A DNA stretch of 10,102 nt, taken from contig OMRF01000228.1 of assembly GCA_900313435.1 (NCBI GenBank), positions 1 to 10,102 on the forward strand, read 5' to 3'. How positions within the stretch are numbered: the first letter of the stretch is position 1; every line of letters begins with the position of its first letter. The position numbers and the translations under genes were made by a program. Source of the stretch: an uncultured Lachnospiraceae bacterium (GTDB lineage Bacteria > Bacillota > Clostridia > Lachnospirales > Lachnospiraceae). The notes beneath the pieces are model-generated. The model had not been told where the DNA came from. It worked only from the letters and a program-made list of their open reading frames with translations, and did not search any database. Positions 5,821 through 10,102 of the stretch are shown piece by piece.

Positions 5821-7310
5821 TGGGACAGCCTAAAGTCACTGTAGACTTTGTCGAAGCGGCTCGTGCGGTGATCAGCCGTGCTGACAGAGGCATCATTGGT
5901 ATGATCGTCAATGATACTGCGGTACCCGCAAAGAACCCGACGACTATCATCGGGGTTAGCGACATTCCGTCTACACTTTCAGCAACAAATAAGCTGCTGA
6001 TCTCCAACGCAAGGGAAGGTTATCTTAACCCTGCAAACAAGATCCTGCTTTTCGTTTGCTCACCTGCAGGTACCGATGTATATACAGAGGTGACACCTAA
6101 CGCAGGCGACAATCCCGCAACGGAGGGATGGTATACCGAGGCCAGCGGAGTTTACGCACCTGCGGCCGATACTCATGTAGTATCCGGAGCAACCTACTAC
6201 ACTGTAGTTGGTACAGAGGTTACTCCTGAAGGTTCCGAGAATCCTTCCACAGAGGGATGGTATGAGAAGGATACAGACAATGTATATTCACCTTCCGAGG
6301 ATACTTCCGTAGGCGCAAAGACATACTACAGCGTAGCAGCTGCAGCTGTAACTAACGCGGATCCTGGAGATAATCCTTCCACAGAGGGATGGTACGAGGA
6401 TTCTGCAAGCGGAAAGGTGCTTTCTGCTGATACTTATGTAGTAGCGTCCAAGACATACTATGAGAAGTCCACTACCTCAGGTCTGGATTACGGTCCTGCT
6501 CTTACATACTTCGAGACTGCAGGTATCAACTGGCTCATTGCTCCTTCTGCTGAGACGGACGGAAAGATCAATGATATCGTTACCTGGGTAAAGGAGTGTC
6601 GTGAGAACAATATCTGCATCAAGGCAGTGCTTCCCAACACAGCAGCTAATCATGAGTCCATCGTTAATGTCACCACAGAGGAGGCAACTGACGGAGTGAA
6701 CACATACACGACTGAGCAGCTGTGTGCAAGAGTTGGCGGAATCATCGCGACCACGCCTCTTACCGGCGGAAACGCAAGAAGTGCAACATACGCTCCCATG
6801 CCTGAGCTGACAAACTGCTCTAAGCTCTCCGTTGTAGAGATGGATCAGGCAGCAGACAACGGTGAGCTCATCATGTTCCACGACGGTGAGAAGGTCAAGC
6901 TCGGCAGAGCAGTGAACTCTCTGAAGACCACAGAGAAGTCCGACCAGTGGAAGAAGATCCGCATCGTTGAGATCATGGATATCATTAAGACTGATATTTA
7001 CAGGACAGCTCAGGATAAGTTCGTAGGCAAGTATGTTGCTTCCTACGACAATAAGATGCTCCTTGTAGCAGCTATCAAGGCTTATCTGGGCGAGCTGGCA
7101 AGACTTAAGGCTATCGAAGAGATCGAGGATAGTGATGTTGACCTCAATGTAGAGGCAATCAAGGGCTATCTGGCATCCGTAGGCATTGACTATACGACAA
7201 TGACTGACGATGAGATCAAGAGGGCCAACACCGGAAGTCATGTATATATCGTGGCATATATCTCAATCCTTGATGCGATCGAGGATATTGCCATCGAGAT
7301 CAACATCTAA
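5820..7310 (+). CDS. Contractile tail sheath protein with a three-unit repeat insertion
   Basis: This is the sheath subunit that polymerises around the tail tube and contracts at infection; its presence defines the tail as contractile. Recognisable regions are the N-terminus (FVEAARAVISRADRGIIGMI, residues 10-29), the central domain from about residue 222 (DYGPALTYFETAGINWLIAP, then AVLPNTAANHESIVN and LCARVGGIIATTPLTG), GELIMFHDGEKVKLGRAVNSL, and the C-terminal domain with VGKYVASYDNKMLLVAAIKAYL and the ending AYISILDAIEDIAIEINI, characteristic of this sheath family. Between VCSP (about residue 82) and DYGP (223) lies an extra region of about 135 residues made of three imperfect repeats. The product is 496 residues, longer than relatives without the insertion by about that amount (from memory of the family). 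AAAGGAG at 5807-5813 precedes the ATG, which overlaps the previous stop (TAATG). Codon use suggests high expression. Confidence 0.95.
   Translation: MGQPKVTVDFVEAARAVISRADRGIIGMIVNDTAVPAKNPTTIIGVSDIPSTLSATNKLLISNAREGYLNPANKILLFVCSPAGTDVYTEVTPNAGDNPATEGWYTEASGVYAPAADTHVVSGATYYTVVGTEVTPEGSENPSTEGWYEKDTDNVYSPSEDTSVGAKTYYSVAAAAVTNADPGDNPSTEGWYEDSASGKVLSADTYVVASKTYYEKSTTSGLDYGPALTYFETAGINWLIAPSAETDGKINDIVTWVKECRENNICIKAVLPNTAANHESIVNVTTEEATDGVNTYTTEQLCARVGGIIATTPLTGGNARSATYAPMPELTNCSKLSVVEMDQAADNGELIMFHDGEKVKLGRAVNSLKTTEKSDQWKKIRIVEIMDIIKTDIYRTAQDKFVGKYVASYDNKMLLVAAIKAYLGELARLKAIEEIEDSDVDLNVEAIKGYLASVGIDYTTMTDDEIKRANTGSHVYIVAYISILDAIEDIAIEINI
6084..6470 (+). repeat. Three tandem in-frame repeats of about 43 codons inside the tail sheath gene
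   Basis: Approximate units are 6084-6209, 6210-6335 and 6336-6470 (sheath residues 89-130, 131-172 and 173-217). Each has the pattern NP(A/S)TEGWY, then 9-13 variable residues, then a D-T-x-V segment and a closing (A/K)TYY. The NP motifs are at residues 98, 141 and 185 and the YY pairs at 126-127, 169-170 and 213-214, giving periods of 43 and 44. Units 2 and 3 share a 23-base identical stretch (6240-6262 and 6372-6394). Units end with a short linker before the sheath fold resumes. I recall similar 'NPxxEGWYE...KTYY' repeats in other structural proteins of Bacillota phages, but cannot verify this here. They look like small beta-rich surface modules (inference). Confidence 0.9.
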
Positions 7311-7321
7311 GGAGGTAAACA

Positions 7322-7762
7322 ATGAGCAGAGCATACACACCTGCGAGGATAATGTCCGGTACCTTCGGCTATGCATGGCTGGACGGTACTCCGCTTCCTC
7401 AGATCACAAAAGGAGAAGCCAAGGTTTCTCTCGATAAGGAAGAGGTTAAACAGACGGGCAAGAGGGAGAAGGGATACAAGATCGTCGGCACCGACGGCAA
7501 GGGATCCATCACCCTCAACAAGATCGATTCAACAATGATCGAGCTTCTTTCTGATGACATGAAGGCAGGAAGGACAACTGAGCACATCCTTATCCTGGCG
7601 TTGGATGATCCCGACGCTTTTGGATGTGAGAGGATCCAGCTCAACGGAGTCGTTTTCGATGAGCTCCCCCTGGCAGACTGGGAAGCCGGCAAGCTTGGGG
7701 AAGAGTCCATTGCCTTTACATTCTCCTCATGGGAGATCCTGGAGGATGTGAAGCCCGAGTAA
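7322..7762 (+). CDS. Tail tube protein (XkdM-like, DUF2001 family)
   Basis: This is the inner tube subunit of the contractile tail, which stacks in rings inside the sheath and carries the DNA. The 146-residue length and the position right after the sheath are typical of XkdM-like tubes. Features include an N-terminal SGTFGYAWLDGTPLPQITKG (residues 12-31), then KVSLDKEEVKQTGKREKGYKI, which corresponds to the conserved 'v.....g....gyk' strand pair, then GKGSITLNKIDSTMIELL and a C-terminal strand EESIAFTFSSWEIL. AAGGAGGT at 7309-7316 precedes the ATG by 5 bases and is among the strongest ribosome binding sites in the window. The gene is followed at once by an intrinsic terminator, so sheath and tube are probably made in excess over downstream products. 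Confidence 0.93.
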   Translation: MSRAYTPARIMSGTFGYAWLDGTPLPQITKGEAKVSLDKEEVKQTGKREKGYKIVGTDGKGSITLNKIDSTMIELLSDDMKAGRTTEHILILALDDPDAFGCERIQLNGVVFDELPLADWEAGKLGEESIAFTFSSWEILEDVKPE

Positions 7763-7769
7763 AAAGAGG

Positions 7770-7802
7770 CCACGCCCCTGACTCGGGGGCGTGGTTTTAT
7801 TT
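7770..7802 (+). terminator. Intrinsic terminator between tube and chaperone genes
   Basis: A perfect 9-base-pair stem (CCACGCCCC at 7770-7778, GGGGCGTGG at 7786-7794) with a 7-base loop is followed by TTTTATTT (7795-7802). It begins 7 bases after the tube stop codon. Transcription must partly read through, because the chaperone and tape measure genes continue on the same strand with no obvious promoter. The minus-strand copy would end in CCTCTTTTT, so weak activity in that direction is possible. Confidence 0.9.
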
Positions 7803-7810
7803 AAAGGAGG
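7803..7810 (+). promoter_or_regulatory. Ribosome binding site for the tail assembly chaperone
   Basis: TAAAGGAGG-type site (AAAGGAGG at 7803-7810) directly after the terminator U-tract, 7 bases before the ATG at 7818. It fixes the start at 7818. The in-frame GTG at 7791 lies within the terminator stem, and the ATG at 7813 is out of frame. Confidence 0.85.
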
Positions 7811-7817
7811 TTATGGT

Positions 7818-8213
7818 ATGACATTAACTGAACAGCTGATGCACTCCGACGTGGAAGCGATGAATACCCTTCGGACGGGCACATTTCATTCAAAAAGACT
7901 GCAGCGAGTCCTTGGGGCGGACGAGCTGGTGGAGATAACCATAAAAGAGATATCTCCGGCAAAATATAATTCCATAAGAGACGCAAACAAGAATAATTCT
8001 GATGAGTTTGCAGTTTATAACAGGATATGTCTGGAGGGAATCGTTGAGCCGAACCTTAAGGACAATGAGTTGATGAAGCATTTTCAGTGTTCGACTCCTA
8101 TTTCTCTTGTAGAAAAACTTTTCTCCATGGAAGTGGTAGCGATAGCTAATTCCATAGCAGATCTTTCGGATTTTGCTACGGAGGATAAACAGGTTGAAGA
8201 AGTAAAAAACTGA
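7818..8213 (+). CDS. XkdN-like tail assembly chaperone (short, unshifted product)
   Basis: The 131-residue protein belongs by sequence style and position to the XkdN-like tail assembly chaperones (Phage_TAC group), which bind the tape measure protein during tail assembly and do not usually remain in the virion. Visible elements are the N-terminal MTLTEQLMHSDVEAMNTLRT, the segment ELVEITIKEISPAKYNSIRD, a middle with EFAVYNRICLEGIVEPNL, and KLFSMEVVAIANSIADLSDF, a helix typical of the XkdN C-terminus. The frame ends in GTA AAA AAC TGA, so the last two sense codons form the slippery heptamer A AAA AAC. Most ribosomes are expected to stop at 8211-8213, and a minority to slip and make the extended form. 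The gene follows the intrinsic terminator and so should be transcribed less than sheath and tube. Confidence 0.88.
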   Translation: MTLTEQLMHSDVEAMNTLRTGTFHSKRLQRVLGADELVEITIKEISPAKYNSIRDANKNNSDEFAVYNRICLEGIVEPNLKDNELMKHFQCSTPISLVEKLFSMEVVAIANSIADLSDFATEDKQVEEVKN

Positions 8214-8258
8214 TAACGACGGACATAGATACGCATTATGCGTATGCGTTGTTCCGTC
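8204..8258 (+). other. Programmed -1 ribosomal frameshift signal (slippery heptamer, spacer, hairpin)
   Basis: The heptamer A AAA AAC (8204-8210) is in the correct phase (frame GTA AAA AAC TGA). A 7-base spacer (8211-8217) leads to a compound hairpin. The outer stem GACGGA (8218-8223) pairs with TCCGTC (8253-8258), extended by CA (8224-8225) with TG (8250-8251) around one bulged T. The inner stem ATACGCA (8229-8235) pairs perfectly with TGCGTAT (8239-8245) across a TTA loop. A GGAGG at 8180-8184, 19 bases upstream of the heptamer, could act as an internal Shine-Dalgarno stimulator, though this is farther than the usual 10-14 bases. Phage tail chaperone genes such as lambda G/GT and P2 E/E' use such signals. 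Confidence 0.88.
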
Positions 8259-8380
8259 TGCATCATTGGAAGCCTGATGATTATTTTGAAGCTACAACAA
8301 GTCAGAAAATAGTCTACCAGGCATTTATAGATAAAGAGCAGGAAGATATCTCTGAGGAGATAGAGTCCTCTAAGAGGTGA
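8210..8380 (+). CDS. Frameshift-only C-terminal extension of the tail assembly chaperone
   Basis: Reading in the -1 frame from C8210 gives 56 codons to TGA at 8378-8380, joined after VKN of the short product, so that the fused protein would have 187 residues. The extension has no ribosome binding site or plausible start of its own. Its sequence is protein-like: HYAYALFRLHHWKPDDYFEA (residues 9-28 of the extension), then a helix with QKIVYQAFIDKEQEDISEEI. A short segment with an aromatic patch and a W-x-P turn followed by an 'AFI' helix is typical of the downstream parts of tail chaperone pairs, which bind the tape measure protein and recruit tube subunits. Its stop lies 2 bases before the tape measure start, and its last codons (AAGAGGTGA) supply that gene's ribosome binding site. 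Confidence 0.85.
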   Translation: MITTDIDTHYAYALFRLHHWKPDDYFEATTSQKIVYQAFIDKEQEDISEEIESSKR

Positions 8381-8382
8381 GT

Positions 8383-10102
8383 ATGTCTACACAGTACATT
8401 GACGCCGTCCTGAGGCTTACTGATAAGTTCACAGCACCCATGAATGCCGCATTAGGGAAGCTCTCCAATTCCCAGAAAACACTATCGACACTCGGAAGAG
8501 CCACCCAAAAGGCAGGGAAGACAATCTCAAGCGTGGGTTCTGCCATTACCACAGGGATCACTGCCCCGGTGGCTGCTTTCGGTGCTGTAGCGGTAAATGA
8601 GTTTGGCAGCGTAGATAAGACTCTCCGTTTAGTCCAGCAGACTATGGGAGCTTCTGACGAGGAAGCCGAGAATTTAAGAAAGACTATGCAGGCGGCCGCG
8701 GCAGATTCTGTATTTGGAATGCAGGACGCAGCGGACGCTACACTTAATTTTGCAAGAGCCGGGTTTTTAGCCGATGAGGCCGGGAAAATGCTGGCACCTT
8801 CCCTTAATCTGGCAGCAGGCACGGCCACGGATCTGTCTGTAGTAACGGAAGGGCTAGGATCCACCATGAAGGCCTTCGGAGCTGACATGGATGAAGCTGG
8901 TAATTATGCAGATATCCTGTCTAAGGCGCAGGCGCAGGCAAACACGACGGTATCGAACCTGTTTGATTCCATGAGAACAGGTGGCGCTGCCATGAAGACT
9001 GTAGGCTGGGATATAAAAGACCTTTCGGTAGCTACCGGAGTTTTGGGAGACGCGATGATCTCAGGTTCTGAGGCGGGCAATGCATTTAAGACAGGCCTTG
9101 CAAGACTTGCAGACCCTCCCAAAGCGGCGGCTGCGGCTCTGGATCAGTACGGGATAGAACTATTTAATCAGGACGGTACCATGAAGTCTTTTATTGAGAC
9201 TCAGTCCATCCTGCATGAGAAGTTTTCCCAGATGAATGACCAGGAACAGATGGCCGCAGCTTCAGCGATATTTGGAAAGAACCAGATGACAAAGTGGCTG
9301 GCTCTGATTCAGAGGAGTCCTCAGGACATTCAGGAAATGTCTGATGCGCTTGAAAATGTGACAGGAAATTCAAAGAAGCAGGCAGACGCTCTGATGAGCG
9401 GAGTCGGAGGATCCATTGAAAAACTGAAGTCCAGCTTCGATGTATTGAAGAATGATATTGGCGGGATCTTGGGAGATATCGTCAAACCGGTAATCGATAA
9501 AGTCACGGAGATGATGAACGCTTTTAGGGCGATGCCCGAGGAGACGAAGAAAAATATCGTTTCGATGGTCCTCAAGATCGCGGCGCTAGGACCTGCGCTT
9601 TTGATATTCGGGAAGCTGGTTACCGGGATTGGTACAGTCATTTCAACCGTCGGGAAGCTGGGAAGAGCTTTCAAGGCGGCAGGATCCATCGTGGGGCTCA
9701 TCACATCTCCCATGGGCATCGTAGTGGGAGTCCTGGCGGGAGTAGCTCTGGCGACAGTCCTTATTATTAAAAACTGGGATAAAGTAAAGGCCACGGCTCA
9801 GAAGGTCTGGGGATTTGTGTCAAGTATAGTCTCAAATATGGGATTCAACTTTACCTACATTTCCGAAGGGTTTAACAAGCTTGTCGGAAGTATAAAAGGT
9901 GGAATTGCAAGGATAAAAGAATGGCTGCAGCTTCCCGCTGTAAAAGCCGCTTTAGACTTCTTTACCGGTATATTTGTGACAAAGATCGCGGTGGCGATCG
10001 GAATGATATCCGGTATCATCGGGGCAGCAGCTCAGATGATCATGGATGTCGTCGGCGGGATAATGACTGTATTCTCGGGAGTTATCGATTTTATCGTTGG
10101 AG
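8383..10102 (+). CDS. Phage tail tape measure protein, TP901 type (3' end outside window)
   Basis: This protein sets tail length and is ejected with the DNA. The frame is open from the ATG at 8383 to the window end, 573 complete codons, and continues beyond. The start has GAGGTGA at 8374-8380. Residues 1-50 are a charged helical segment (IDAVLRLTDKFTAPMNAALG). Residues about 70-260 match the TP901-type core: LDKTLRLVQQTMGAS-like, FGMQDAADATLNFARAGFLA, LAAGTATDLSVVTEGLGSTM, and SAIFGKNQMTKWLAL. Three hydrophobic stretches follow, about residues 395-425, 434-464 and 527-573, of the kind proposed to insert in the host membrane. A KNWDK motif follows the second, as often seen in this family. Lysine AAA and isoleucine ATA codons are frequent (about ten ATA), unlike in capsid and sheath, fitting a low-copy product. 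Confidence 0.95.
   Translation, partial: MSTQYIDAVLRLTDKFTAPMNAALGKLSNSQKTLSTLGRATQKAGKTISSVGSAITTGITAPVAAFGAVAVNEFGSVDKTLRLVQQTMGASDEEAENLRKTMQAAAADSVFGMQDAADATLNFARAGFLADEAGKMLAPSLNLAAGTATDLSVVTEGLGSTMKAFGADMDEAGNYADILSKAQAQANTTVSNLFDSMRTGGAAMKTVGWDIKDLSVATGVLGDAMISGSEAGNAFKTGLARLADPPKAAAAALDQYGIELFNQDGTMKSFIETQSILHEKFSQMNDQEQMAAASAIFGKNQMTKWLALIQRSPQDIQEMSDALENVTGNSKKQADALMSGVGGSIEKLKSSFDVLKNDIGGILGDIVKPVIDKVTEMMNAFRAMPEETKKNIVSMVLKIAALGPALLIFGKLVTGIGTVISTVGKLGRAFKAAGSIVGLITSPMGIVVGVLAGVALATVLIIKNWDKVKATAQKVWGFVSSIVSNMGFNFTYISEGFNKLVGSIKGGIARIKEWLQLPAVKAALDFFTGIFVTKIAVAIGMISGIIGAAAQMIMDVVGGIMTVFSGVIDFIVG

Noticed and set aside
6084..6470. CRISPR-like or non-coding tandem array
   Set aside because: Units are about 130 bases, imperfect, without spacers, and keep one open frame continuous with the sheath protein.
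6477..7241. A 254-codon minus-strand open frame opposite the sheath gene
   Set aside because: It is rich in C, L, S and V, without domain-like features, and lies wholly within a clearly recognised sheath gene; it is a shadow of its codon bias.
7791..7817. GTG at 7791 as start of the tail chaperone
   Set aside because: It lies in the terminator stem with no ribosome binding site; AAAGGAGG points to the ATG at 7818, where family-like sequence begins.
8370..9794. Long open frames on the minus strand opposite the tape measure gene (172, 72 and 154 codons)
   Set aside because: They mirror the codon pattern of the plus-strand gene, give low-complexity S/A/P-rich proteins, have no ribosome binding sites and oppose a clear tape measure protein.
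1..10102. Defence or other accessory system hidden among phage genes
   Set aside because: Every plus-strand gene except one small protein (3856-4089) fits a known head, neck or tail role, and no gap is large enough for extra genes.

Overview
The window is one tightly packed, all-plus-strand block of late (virion structure) genes from a tailed bacteriophage or prophage with a contractile tail (myovirus morphology). Strong AAGGAGG-type ribosome binding sites, stop/start overlaps (ATGA, TAATG, TGATG) and the protein families (TerL, HK97-type head, Clostridia-style sheath, XkdM/XkdN-like tail proteins) point to a host in the Bacillota. Moderate GC and the style of the proteins suggest Clostridia, perhaps Lachnospiraceae; that last step is inference. 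No integrase, lysis gene, tRNA, CRISPR array or host gene is visible, so prophage versus free phage cannot be decided here.

Layout. DNA packaging and head: 3' part of the large terminase (1-798), portal (800-2014), ClpP-fold maturation protease (2001-2714), HK97-fold major capsid protein with its own N-terminal scaffold-like segment (2711-3856). Connector: a small lysine-rich protein of unknown function (3856-4089), gp6-like head-tail connector (4052-4471), head closure/adaptor (4473-4811), HK97 gp10-like protein (4814-5323) and a tail terminator (5320-5820). Tail: sheath (5820-7310), tube (7322-7762), an intrinsic terminator (7770-7802), XkdN-like tail assembly chaperone (7818-8213) with a -1 frameshift extension (to 8380), and the tape measure protein (8383 to the window end, incomplete). 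There is no gene-free stretch above 60 bases.

How it works together: the terminase pumps DNA through the portal into a procapsid whose capsid protein is trimmed by the protease; connector proteins close the head and join it to a tail whose length is set by the tape measure protein, with the chaperone and its frameshifted form coating the tape measure while tube and sheath polymerise. Two expression-tuning devices are readable directly: a terminator placed right after the high-copy sheath and tube genes, and a textbook -1 frameshift signal (A AAA AAC, 7-base spacer, compound hairpin) in the chaperone gene.

The two most unusual items are the frameshift signal and a three-unit repeat of about 43 residues inserted into the tail sheath. 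Otherwise this is a recognisable phage morphogenesis module, and I see no evidence in it of a defence system or another new pathway.
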